This document shows positions 1 to 6,068 of a stretch of 9,210 bases of DNA, one piece after another. The DNA lies in assembly GCA_009923375.1 (NCBI GenBank), contig RFTO01000037.1:1-9210 (forward strand), given 5' to 3'. Each line of letters starts with the position of its first letter. The stretch's first letter is position 1. Made by a program: the position numbers and the translations under genes. A model generated the notes under the pieces. The model had not been told where the DNA came from and ran no database searches. It was given only the letters and a program-made list of their open reading frames with translations. This DNA is from Actinomycetota bacterium. Lineage in GTDB: Bacteria; Actinomycetota; Actinomycetes; S36-B12; UBA5976.

Positions 1-679
1 CCGCCAAGTCATCGCAGCCGCGCTGCCAGGCGCGGGCCTCATCGGGGAATTCACCGAGGGGGATGGAGATGCCTAGAACGTCCTCCATTGCGTGCAGGAG
101 GGCCAAAACAGCCTTAGGGCACGGCGACTGCGACACATAATGCGGAACCGCAGCCCACAGGGATGTGGTCGGCAGTCCGCTGGCAGCTGCTAGATGCGTG
201 AAAACCCCTGTGATGCCGGTGGGGCCTTCATACGTCGGTGGGCGGTACCCGCACCGCTGTGCCAGGCCGGAGTCGGTGGTGCTGCCATGAATGGGGACCG
301 GGCGGGTATGCGGTGCATCGGCGAGCATCGAGCCTAAAGCGATGAGGGAAGTTACTGACTCAGCACGCGCAATGCGCAAAATCTCCTCGCAAAATGAACG
401 CCAACGCATGTTCGGTTCATCACCTTGGACCAAGAGGATGTCAGCGCCGGTGGAACCAACTTTTGCGCGCCTGACTGTTACTTGGGGCCACACCAACTCT
501 CGGCCTTCCTCACCAGCGCAGACAACATAGGGGCGGTTAAATTGAAAGTCGTAGAAGTCCTCACAGTCCAAGGTGGTCACTAGGAGTGCGTCGCCGACTT
601 CAGCTAAATGCTCCACCGCTTCAGTTGCGGCATCAGCAGCGTCATTCCATCCAGCAAACGCAGCGACTAAGACCGTCAC
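1..679 (-). CDS. PAC2-family protein (proteasome assembly chaperone-like), C-terminus cut by window edge
   Basis: The reverse strand reads open from a GTG at 679 to the left edge, giving 226 codons and no stop. Family-typical blocks are visible: an N-terminal GWNDAADAA (residues 10-18), YDFQFNRP (about 43-50), HTRPVPI followed by the YEGPTGI block, and WAAVPHYV. This is the PAC2 (DUF75) family, related to eukaryotic and archaeal proteasome assembly chaperones. Its role in actinobacteria is not established. An SD-like GAGAGGG lies 5 nt upstream and decides the GTG start; another in-frame GTG is at 703, and a TAA closes the frame just beyond it. The gene diverges from the HAD gene. Actinobacterial members usually run near 300 residues, so roughly the last quarter is missing. 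No proteasome gene is present in this window. The family call is firm and the function unknown. Confidence 0.9.
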   Translation of the reverse strand, partial: MTVLVAAFAGWNDAADAATEAVEHLAEVGDALLVTTLDCEDFYDFQFNRPYVVCAGEEGRELVWPQVTVRRAKVGSTGADILLVQGDEPNMRWRSFCEEILRIARAESVTSLIALGSMLADAPHTRPVPIHGSTTDSGLAQRCGYRPPTYEGPTGITGVFTHLAAASGLPTTSLWAAVPHYVSQSPCPKAVLALLHAMEDVLGISIPLGEFPDEARAWQRGCDDLA

Positions 680-684
680 AGGAA

Positions 685-692
685 CCCTCTCT
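685..692 (-). promoter_or_regulatory. Ribosome binding site of the PAC2 gene
   Basis: On the reverse strand AGAGAGGG lies 5 nt before the GTG at 679. No comparable purine run precedes the alternative GTG at 703, so this site favours the shorter start. Confidence 0.55.
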
Positions 693-721
693 GAAATCGA
701 CACCTTGTCGAACAGGGCACG

Positions 722-742
722 ACTTTACGCCTGTATTAGGGT
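722..742. promoter_or_regulatory. Divergent promoter pair for the PAC2 and HAD genes
   Basis: Two actinobacterial -10 hexamers of the TANNNT type lie in the 71-nt divergent gap. TAAAGT is on the minus strand (722-727), which would give the PAC2 transcript a leader of about 35 nt. TAGGGT is on the plus strand (737-742), ending 8 nt before the HAD ATG, which implies a leaderless mRNA. Neither has a convincing -35 hexamer. Called from sequence alone. Confidence 0.45.
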
Positions 743-750
743 GCATCACC

Positions 751-1506
751 ATGACCACGCTGCCTGTTCCTACCGACCAACGTGACCAGGTTGGCCAAGT
801 CAGCCCAGCCGGCAGCGATTCTCAACCTGCGGCAGAGACCAAGGATCTATCGCTAGGTCAAACAGTGTGTTTCGACATGGACGGCCTTCTGGTCAACACC
901 GAACCAATGTGGTGGCGCTCTGAAGGTGAGTTGATGGCGTCTTACGGTGGCACGTGGACCGACGATGATGGACGTTTTTGCGTCGGTGGGCCACTGGAAA
1001 AGGTTGCAACCTTGATCATCGATCGCACTGGTCAAGGAGAAATCCAAGCGATTATCAGCGATCTGATCGGTCGGATGGCTCAAGCTTTGCGCACAGAACC
1101 AATCGCGATGATGCCCGGAGCTGGTGAACTTTTGCGCAGTTGTGTGGCACACGGATATCGAGTTGCACTTGTCAGCGCTTCTCCACGGATTTTGGTTGAT
1201 GCGGTCCTTGAATCTATGGGGCAGGAGGCCGCCCTCTTCGAATTCTCGATTTCCAGTGACGACGTCGAGGTCTCAAAACCTGACCCCGCACCATATCTAC
1301 TCGCTGCCGCCAGATTTGGTGTCACCGCTGCGGACATGATCGTGCTTGAAGATTCACCCACGGGAGTTGCTGCAGCTGTTGCCGCTGGAGCACGAGTAAT
1401 CGCTGTGCCTCACCTCGTCAGCATCCCTGCAAGCTCACGCGTCGCAGTTGTTAACAGCCTCACCGAGGTCGGCGTTGAGCAACTCACATCCGCCCACCCT
1501 GGGTGA
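751..1506 (+). CDS. HAD-superfamily hydrolase, beta-phosphoglucomutase/phosphatase-like
   Basis: A 251-residue protein with all four HAD motifs. Motif I is FDMDGLLVNTE, with nucleophile D42 and acid/base D44. Motif II is the Ser in ALVSAS (about 142). Motif III is the Lys in SKPDP (176). Motif IV is VLEDSPTG (E200, D201). A helical cap of about 75 residues follows motif I (type C1), as in beta-phosphoglucomutase and small-molecule phosphatases. Substrate unknown. The ATG at 751 is chosen because a TAGGGT -10 box lies 8 nt upstream (leaderless) and because the frame further upstream overlaps the PAC2 start. About 38 residues precede the catalytic core; they are rich in Q, S, P and D and look unstructured, which is longer than usual for the family. 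A HAD phosphatase gene near PAC2 is a familiar actinobacterial context. The gene converges on the nuclease gene with a 49-nt gap. Confidence 0.88.
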   Translation: MTTLPVPTDQRDQVGQVSPAGSDSQPAAETKDLSLGQTVCFDMDGLLVNTEPMWWRSEGELMASYGGTWTDDDGRFCVGGPLEKVATLIIDRTGQGEIQAIISDLIGRMAQALRTEPIAMMPGAGELLRSCVAHGYRVALVSASPRILVDAVLESMGQEAALFEFSISSDDVEVSKPDPAPYLLAAARFGVTAADMIVLEDSPTGVAAAVAAGARVIAVPHLVSIPASSRVAVVNSLTEVGVEQLTSAHPG

Positions 1507-1555
1507 CAGGCGCGGCTGATGGGGTCGGGAAGTCTTCAGCTTCCGAGCTAGAACT

Positions 1556-2377
1556 TCATGCAGTTGGCATCGGCGGAATCGTTCCACCCTGTTCAGGACA
1601 GTATTGATGGTGGTTGCAGAAACGACACAAGGCTGACGTCCGCGGCTGGAAAACACCTGTCTCCAGGCACTTCTTGATCGCATCCCAGAGTGCGAGCAAA
1701 CGGCGCTGCGTGGCTAAGAGGTCACCCTCATCTGGTTGGTACTCCAACACACTGCCGTCACCTAGGTACATGAGTCGCAGATTTGCAGGCAGGGTGCCGT
1801 TCATACGCCACAACACCAAGGCGTAAAACTTCATCTGGAACATGGCCTTAGCCTCATATGCCGGCGCCGGCGCCTTACCTGTCTTGTAATCAATGACGCA
1901 GACCGAACCATCGGGGGAGATATCGATGCGATCAACAAATCCACGCAAGAGCAGGTCATCGCTCACCGCAACCTCAACTGGCGCCTCGCGTTGGGCAGGC
2001 TCAACGGTTCGTGGGTCCTCAAGTGCGAAGTACGACTCGACATGGGCCATGCAGCCCGTCAACCACTGATCGACTGTCAGATTGTCGAGGACTAGCGAGT
2101 AGTCGGCGTCCTTGTCGACCATGTCTTGCCACGCGGTGGCGATCATGTCTGCGGCTGCTTTCGGAGTTCGCGCCTGCGCATCCATATCGAAGAGTCGCTC
2201 GAGCACCATGTGCACCAACGTGCCACGGGCTGTTGCTGCCGTCGGTGGCTCCGGAAAGCGGTCAATGGTGCGAAAGCGGTAAAGAAGCGGGCAGGTGGTG
2301 AAGTCCGACGCGCGCGAGGGCGACAGCTTGCCAACCATGACTGGCGCGGGAGCGCCTGTAACCCCGTCGATGGACAT
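1556..2377 (-). CDS. RecB-family PD-(D/E)XK exonuclease with predicted 4Fe-4S cluster (solo, Cas4/AddB-C-terminal-like)
   Basis: A 273-residue protein on the minus strand matching the actinobacterial RecB-like family (Rv2119 type). Nuclease residues are visible: H56 in GTLVHMVLE, D149 in GFVDRID, D163 and K165 in VIDYKTGK, and Q181 in QMKFYAL. Four cysteines in the Fe-S arrangement are C29 (TTCPLLYRF) and C251/C254/C260 (CRFCNHHQYC). This is the layout seen in AddB and Cas4 nucleases, where a distant N-terminal Cys joins a C-terminal triplet. It is therefore probably a DNA exonuclease in repair, but no helicase domain is attached and its partner is unknown. The ATG at 2377 is preferred because TACGGT (a -10 box) ends 7 nt before it; an in-frame ATG at 2338 is the alternative, without an SD. 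The frame stays open upstream to 2704, but that part lies antisense to trmI and lacks family similarity. No cas genes are nearby. Confidence 0.9.
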   Translation of the reverse strand: MSIDGVTGAPAPVMVGKLSPSRASDFTTCPLLYRFRTIDRFPEPPTAATARGTLVHMVLERLFDMDAQARTPKAAADMIATAWQDMVDKDADYSLVLDNLTVDQWLTGCMAHVESYFALEDPRTVEPAQREAPVEVAVSDDLLLRGFVDRIDISPDGSVCVIDYKTGKAPAPAYEAKAMFQMKFYALVLWRMNGTLPANLRLMYLGDGSVLEYQPDEGDLLATQRRLLALWDAIKKCLETGVFQPRTSALCRFCNHHQYCPEQGGTIPPMPTA

Positions 2378-2383
2378 GCGGCG

Positions 2384-2390
2384 TACCGTA
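2384..2390. promoter_or_regulatory. Overlapping divergent -10 elements of the RecB-like gene and trmI
   Basis: The 7-bp sequence TACCGTA contains a plus-strand TANNNT hexamer (TACCGT, 2384-2389) and a minus-strand one (TACGGT, 2385-2390), overlapping by 5 bp. The minus-strand box ends 7 nt before the nuclease ATG at 2377, which would make that mRNA leaderless. Its possible -35 is TTGGTT, 18 nt upstream. The plus-strand box would start trmI transcription near 2396. The plus-strand -35 is not recognisable. Confidence 0.45.
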
Positions 2391-2458
2391 CGCTGCCGCC
2401 TCGTGACAAACCAACCCCCCACGCATACGCAGCAGGACCGCCCTATCCCTAGCGATCT

Positions 2459-2465
2459 AGGTGGG
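2459..2465 (+). promoter_or_regulatory. Ribosome binding site deciding the trmI start
   Basis: AGGTGGG lies just upstream of the TTG at 2469 with a short spacer of 3-5 nt. The competing GTG at 2403 has no SD and is 13 nt from the -10 box, too far for leaderless initiation. The site therefore supports the TTG. Confidence 0.4.
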
Positions 2466-2468
2466 CGG

Positions 2469-3335
2469 TTGCGCGGACCGTTTCTCCAGGGCGAGCGGGT
2501 GCAACTCACCGACGTTAAGAAGCGACACAACACCATCACACTGATCGTGGGGGAGAAGTTCCACACCCATCGCGGCTGGATCGAACACGACGACATCATC
2601 GGCAGCCACGAAGGGACAGTTGTCCGTTCAACTGCATCCAATGAGTATGTGTGCTTCCGCCCGCAACTTCGCGATCTGGTTTTGTCGATGCCACGCGGCG
2701 CCACCGTTATTTACCCGAAGGATGCGGCATCAATCGTGTCCTTACTCGACCTGAGTCCGGGCGACAGGGTCCTGGAGGCGGGCGTGGGCAGTGGCGCAAT
2801 GTCCATGTCGCTTTTGCGCGCAGTCGGCCCTCAAGGACACGTGCATTCTTTTGAGCGCCGTGCAGATTTCGCAGTCATCGCGCGAAAGAACGTCCACGGT
2901 TTTTTGGGGGCTGCACCACACTGGACGGTTACCGACGGCGACCTCAACGAGCAGTGGAACGAACTGTCACTGCAGCATCACACTTTTGACGGCGTCATTT
3001 TGGACATGCTTGCCCCATGGGAGTGCCTCGATACTGCTTTTGAGGCACTTCGTCCTGGCGGCACCTTTGTCGGCTATGTCGCCACCACCACCCAGATGTC
3101 CATGCTCATCGAGGGCTTGCGAGCCAGTGAGCGATTCCGAGAGCCAGTCGGTGAAGAGTTGATGTTGAGAGGGTGGCACGTGGACGGGTTGGCTGTTCGG
3201 CCAGCCCACCGGATGAACGGCCACACTGGCTTCCTGGTGAGCGCTCGGGCGATGGCCACAGGACATAGTCCTATTCGTCGGCATATCCGAGCACCTAAAG
3301 ACGTCGGCAGCGCGGATACCGCCGCACCTATGTGA
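2469..3335 (+). CDS. trmI: tRNA (adenine(58)-N1)-methyltransferase TrmI
   Basis: A SAM-dependent methyltransferase that makes m1A58 in the tRNA T-loop; the bacterial enzyme works as a homotetramer. Numbered from the TTG, the protein has 288 residues. The N-terminal domain opens with GPFLQGERVQLTD and contains FHTHRG (31-36) and the hallmark LSMPRGATVIYPKDA block (72-86). The Rossmann fold shows SAM motif I, VLEAGVGSGA (101-110), a motif II acidic region around SFER (127-130), and LDMLAPWE (178-185), whose Asp179 corresponds to the catalytic acidic position. Later come GYVATTTQ and the C-terminal GHTGFLVSAR. Length and beginning match actinobacterial TrmI (about 280-300 residues). GTG at 2403 would add 22 poorly structured residues and remains possible. 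The frame is open further upstream to 2295, but that part overlaps the nuclease gene. In actinobacteria this gene is normally followed by the proteasomal ATPase gene; here it is not. Confidence 0.93.
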   Translation: MRGPFLQGERVQLTDVKKRHNTITLIVGEKFHTHRGWIEHDDIIGSHEGTVVRSTASNEYVCFRPQLRDLVLSMPRGATVIYPKDAASIVSLLDLSPGDRVLEAGVGSGAMSMSLLRAVGPQGHVHSFERRADFAVIARKNVHGFLGAAPHWTVTDGDLNEQWNELSLQHHTFDGVILDMLAPWECLDTAFEALRPGGTFVGYVATTTQMSMLIEGLRASERFREPVGEELMLRGWHVDGLAVRPAHRMNGHTGFLVSARAMATGHSPIRRHIRAPKDVGSADTAAPM

Positions 3336-3448
3336 TGTGCCACCTGACATACCGGAGGCGCAGATTGATCTGTCATAGCTGTGAAATGTGGGCGACACAC
3401 ACACGTCCGACTGATGCGTCTGCGCGGGATTCACGCTAGTTTCGCCCT
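3336..3448. other. Short junction where the Pup-proteasome block is expected but absent
   Basis: This 113-nt gap joins trmI to the FKBP gene. In Streptomyces and Mycobacterium the mpa/arc, dop, pup, prcB, prcA and pafA genes occupy this interval, with other genes interspersed in some species. No piece of them is recognisable here: no Walker motif, and no Pup-like C-terminal GGQ/GGE segment. The only structure seen is a probable FKBP promoter at the downstream end, plus a loose TGACA/TGTCA pair of short inverted arms without terminator character. Confidence 0.6.
3435..3440 (+). promoter_or_regulatory. Probable leaderless promoter -10 of the FKBP gene
   Basis: GCTAGT ends 8 nt before the ATG at 3449, the same spacing as at the HAD gene; TAGTTT (3437-3442) is an alternative reading. 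No SD precedes the ATG, which supports leaderless initiation. A weak -35 (TGATGC) lies 17 nt upstream. Confidence 0.4.
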
Positions 3449-4018
3449 ATGTCATCAACTAAATCTCCAAGAATGTCCACAGCACGTTCCACCATCGCGG
3501 CTTTGGCAGCAACCGCAGGCCTGATGCTTGCTGGCTGCGGCAGCTCGAGCCCCACGAGTGCAGGTGCTTCCCCGACTGATACCTCGTGTGTCACAGATGT
3601 TGACTCCACTTTGGGCGCCGCTGGCGCGTACATCCATGTCACAGGCGCGTTAGGGGCGCAGCCGACGATTACTGCTGTCTGCGACGCACCGACACCGTTG
3701 TCACTCGTCACCCAAGATATTAAGGCTGGCTCAGGCGCCACGGTCGCTGCAGGCGGGGTTGTCACGGCACATTACGTCGGCTACGGAATGACGTCGCGAA
3801 CGGTCTTTGATTCCTCGTGGTCCAACGGCAAGCCAATTCAGTTCAGCTTGGGTGGGGTAATCCCTGGGTGGACACAAGGATTGCCGGGCATGAAGGCTGG
3901 TGGACGTCGCGTTCTTGTGATTCCTGGAGCTTTGGCCTACGGCATGAATCCACCCACCTCGCAGATTGCACCAAATGAGACCCTGGTGTTTGTCGTGGAT
4001 TTGGTATCAACACCGTGA
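3449..4018 (+). CDS. FKBP-type peptidyl-prolyl cis-trans isomerase, predicted lipoprotein
   Basis: A 189-residue protein that probably catalyses prolyl isomerisation outside the membrane. The N-terminus is basic, followed by a hydrophobic stretch (about 16-28) and a lipobox LAGC with Cys30 as lipid anchor. A Ser/Thr/Ala-rich linker follows. The C-terminal domain (about 95-189) is FKBP: AHYVGY, FDSSW (120-124), VIPGW with the active-site Trp141, the G-rich loop GLPGMKAGGRR, AYG (163-165), and the closing LVFVVDLV strand. Residues 50-90, around GAQPTIT, resemble the degenerate pre-domain of other actinobacterial FKBP lipoproteins. C47 and C78 could form a disulfide. The ATG at 3449 fits the leaderless -10 box; Met9 (ATG at 3473) would give a more usual signal length. 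In Streptomyces FKBP genes lie between pafA and pafB, so position and family agree. pafB follows after 42 nt. Confidence 0.92.
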   Translation: MSSTKSPRMSTARSTIAALAATAGLMLAGCGSSSPTSAGASPTDTSCVTDVDSTLGAAGAYIHVTGALGAQPTITAVCDAPTPLSLVTQDIKAGSGATVAAGGVVTAHYVGYGMTSRTVFDSSWSNGKPIQFSLGGVIPGWTQGLPGMKAGGRRVLVIPGALAYGMNPPTSQIAPNETLVFVVDLVSTP

Positions 4019-4049
4019 CCAACCCACCATTATCAGTATCGCTGTAGCG

Positions 4050-4058
4050 GGAGGTGAT
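4050..4058 (+). promoter_or_regulatory. Exceptionally strong Shine-Dalgarno of pafB
   Basis: GGAGGTGAT is a perfect 9-nt complement to the usual 3' end of bacterial 16S rRNA, placed immediately upstream of the ATG at 4061. It is the strongest ribosome site in the window and contrasts with the leaderless starts of several neighbouring genes. Confidence 0.75.
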
Positions 4059-4060
4059 GT

Positions 4061-5023
4061 ATGAGCGAGTCGGCATCGAGTCAGTCACGACGTAAGACTG
4101 AACGACTGTTGAGCTTGATGCTCCTGCTCGCAGATAAGGGTCGCCCCGTCAGCCGAGCCGAGATTTTTGAGGCGTTCCCAGAGCACTACCCAGACGCATC
4201 TGCAGCAACCCAGCGCAAGTTCGAGAGGGATAAAAAGGAACTTCGCGAGATCGTCGAGATAGATATCACTGGCGATCCGGCCGATGCCGAGTCCCAGAGT
4301 TACTCGATCGACAAGCAGCGCGTCCAAGAGTCGGAACTAGTTCTCACAGGTGACGAGGCCGCAGTGGTGGCCGTCGCTGTACACCAAGCCTATGAGCCAC
4401 AGGAGGCCAGAGCGCTCACTATCGTGACAGACGGTCTTGTCGCGGCGGGGGAGCACGCAGGATTCGCTCGCGATGTCATGCACATCTCACCGCTGCCATC
4501 GCAATTGCAGGCGCTTATGCGGGCGTATCTGGCGGCAGCGGCAGTCTCATTCGACTACCGCAAGCCTGGCAGTGAGCAGCAGGAACGTCGAAGTCTGGAT
4601 ATCTGGGGAATCGTTGCTCATAACGGCCACTGGTACATCGGCGGCTGGGATCACGATAAAAAAGCCGCACGAGTGTTCCGGCTCGATCGCATTATGTCCG
4701 CTGTTGATCTCGGTGGGCGCGCGACTCATCGTCGACCTGAGGATTACAACCTAGTCAAAGAGGTCATGCACGAGCCGACGTCGTATGACACTGGCACTGT
4801 GCTAATCCGCAAGGGCAAGGCACTGCGACTTCGACAACGAGCCACCAAGACCGAACCCGCTGACGGTGATTGGGAACTTCTGACCCTGGATTGTCGAGAC
4901 ATTGAGGCGACTGCCGGACTGGTTGCAAGATTCGGTACCGATGCAGTAGCGCAGACTCCCGATGAGTTGCGAGTTCGGGTCATGGCCCGTCTGGCAACGG
5001 CTGCAGGAGTTCTTCATGAGTGA
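4061..5023 (+). CDS. pafB: PafB, WYL-domain transcriptional regulator of the DNA-damage response
   Basis: A 320-residue regulator. The N-terminal winged helix-turn-helix spans about 8-70 (RKTERLLSLMLLLADKGRPVS, then RKFERDKKELRE). A linker region (about 90-145) leads into the WYL domain (about 148-215): FDYRKP, IVAHNGHWYIGGWD, then the conserved RVFRLDRI at 205-211. A WCX-type C-terminal extension (about 240-318) ends in VMARLATAAG. PafB and PafC form a heterodimer that activates LexA/RecA-independent DNA-damage genes in mycobacteria; the WYL domain is thought to sense single-stranded nucleic acid. The name 'proteasome accessory factor' reflects position next to pafA, not a proteasome role. 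The start is set by a 9-nt SD. The stop overlaps the pafC start by 8 nt, so the two are translationally coupled. No promoter is obvious in the 42 nt after the FKBP gene, so co-transcription with it is likely. Confidence 0.93.
   Translation: MSESASSQSRRKTERLLSLMLLLADKGRPVSRAEIFEAFPEHYPDASAATQRKFERDKKELREIVEIDITGDPADAESQSYSIDKQRVQESELVLTGDEAAVVAVAVHQAYEPQEARALTIVTDGLVAAGEHAGFARDVMHISPLPSQLQALMRAYLAAAAVSFDYRKPGSEQQERRSLDIWGIVAHNGHWYIGGWDHDKKAARVFRLDRIMSAVDLGGRATHRRPEDYNLVKEVMHEPTSYDTGTVLIRKGKALRLRQRATKTEPADGDWELLTLDCRDIEATAGLVARFGTDAVAQTPDELRVRVMARLATAAGVLHE
5005..5009 (+). promoter_or_regulatory. Ribosome binding site of pafC inside pafB
   Basis: AGGAG lies 6 nt before the ATG at 5016, within the last codons of pafB. 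It selects this ATG over an in-frame ATG at 4962 that lies deeper inside pafB and adds 18 residues without family similarity. Confidence 0.6.
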
Positions 5024-6068
5024 GGACTCTCAAAGCCGCGCTAAGCGCCTGCTCACTCTGGTGCCCTGGCTGAGCGCGAACAACGGCGTCACGGTTGCAG
5101 AAGCCTCGGCGCACTTCGGAATCCCGGCTGATCTTCTCATCGACGACCTTCGTCTCCTGCTCGTGACTGGGCGGCCGGGTCAGTCACTCTTCTCATTCGT
5201 CGACATCCATTTCTGGAGCGACCAGAGCATCCACGAGGATGATCGCGATTTCGACGTCCCAGAGGACACACGAATATCCGTCCGCAACGCACTTGGTTTG
5301 AGTAGGCCCCTTCGACTCGACCGCGATCACATCGATGAGATCACCGAACAGCTGAGGCTGCTCGCAGGTGCGTACGGACATGCTTCTGATGCCATAGTCA
5401 CCGCCTTAGAGAAATTTGAACTACGCCTAGCTCTTCATGATCACGCAAACGTGGTGACTCGGCCAAACGCGAGCACCGCACCGCGGTCGCGGGTGCGAAC
5501 CTTGGTTAAAGCTGCCATTGATGAGGGCACGTGCATCTCCATCCGTTATGCAAGTGATGACCACGATGAAGTTACCGAGCGTTCTGTCCAACCCATCAGA
5601 ATGATCGTGGACGCTGATCGCACCTACATCGATGCCTGGTGTCACCTCAAGGGCGATCGCCGGATGTTCCGGCTCGACCGAATCATCGGTGGCGGGTCCA
5701 GCGCTGTGCCGCCAATCGATTTGTCGCTGGTCGACTTCGCCCCGCGACCTGCTCAACCAAGTGCTGGTGTCGTCATTGATGTGCGAATTGAGCGCGATGG
5801 GCAATGGGTGCTTCAGGAATACCCGTTCGTCGCTATCGAACAGGAAGCCGATGGAACTTGTACTGCGCAGTTGACTGTGGGCGGCCTCGACTGGGCTGTC
5901 GGGTGGTGCCTGCAACATGCGGGCTTCGTGACCCCTCTGTCACCGCAGCTCGTCGTGGATGAGACGCGGGCACGCGCACGCTCTGCGTTGCAGGCATACT
6001 CCAAAGAGGTGACAGGAAGTTCACAGGCGCATGACGGCACTGCGGCCGCCATTACTTTCGCGCAATGA
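5016..6068 (+). CDS. pafC: PafC, WYL-domain transcriptional regulator, partner of PafB
   Basis: A 350-residue paralogue of PafB. The N-terminal winged helix (about 8-52: AKRLLTLVPWLSANNG, then VAEASAHFGIPADLLIDDL) is typical of PafC. A central helical linker (about 84-145) precedes the WYL domain (about 160-226): ISIRYAS, RSVQPIRMIVDADRTYIDAWCH, RRMFRLDRI at 215-223. A WCX C-terminal part (about 245-335) contains GGLDWAVGWCLQHAG, typical of PafC. It is expected to pair with PafB as a DNA-damage activator. The ATG at 5016 is chosen for its AGGAG and the 8-nt overlap with pafB. The stop overlaps the start of the next gene in an ATGA arrangement. The last 25 or so residues (after QAYSKEV) look disordered. 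Confidence 0.92.
   Translation: MSEDSQSRAKRLLTLVPWLSANNGVTVAEASAHFGIPADLLIDDLRLLLVTGRPGQSLFSFVDIHFWSDQSIHEDDRDFDVPEDTRISVRNALGLSRPLRLDRDHIDEITEQLRLLAGAYGHASDAIVTALEKFELRLALHDHANVVTRPNASTAPRSRVRTLVKAAIDEGTCISIRYASDDHDEVTERSVQPIRMIVDADRTYIDAWCHLKGDRRMFRLDRIIGGGSSAVPPIDLSLVDFAPRPAQPSAGVVIDVRIERDGQWVLQEYPFVAIEQEADGTCTAQLTVGGLDWAVGWCLQHAGFVTPLSPQLVVDETRARARSALQAYSKEVTGSSQAHDGTAAAITFAQ

Noticed and set aside
1528..1544. Hairpin GGAAG / CTTCC with 7-nt loop between the convergent HAD and RecB-like genes, a possible shared terminator.
   Set aside because: Only 5 bp, flanked by a G-G mismatch, and without a T-tract on either strand.
2401..2409. TTGTCACGA on the minus strand upstream of the RecB-like gene, resembling the PafBC-dependent RecA-NDp element.
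   Set aside because: The last three bases differ from TTGTCRGTG and the distance to the TACGGT box is 10 nt rather than 8, so I do not call a PafBC target.
2378..2704. Upstream extension of the RecB-like frame by 109 codons.
   Set aside because: It runs antisense through conserved TrmI coding sequence and shows no nuclease-family similarity; the -10 box and family length place the start at 2377.
2967..3434. Open frame of 155 codons on the minus strand across the trmI 3' end and the intergenic gap, considered as a remnant or replacement gene at the missing proteasome locus.
   Set aside because: Most of it is antisense to conserved TrmI codons, composition is Cys/His/Ser-rich without a domain, and no promoter or SD supports it.
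5427..5918. Open frame of 163 codons on the minus strand opposite pafC.
   Set aside because: It lies wholly antisense to a well-supported regulator gene, has no recognisable domain and no SD; it is a coding shadow.
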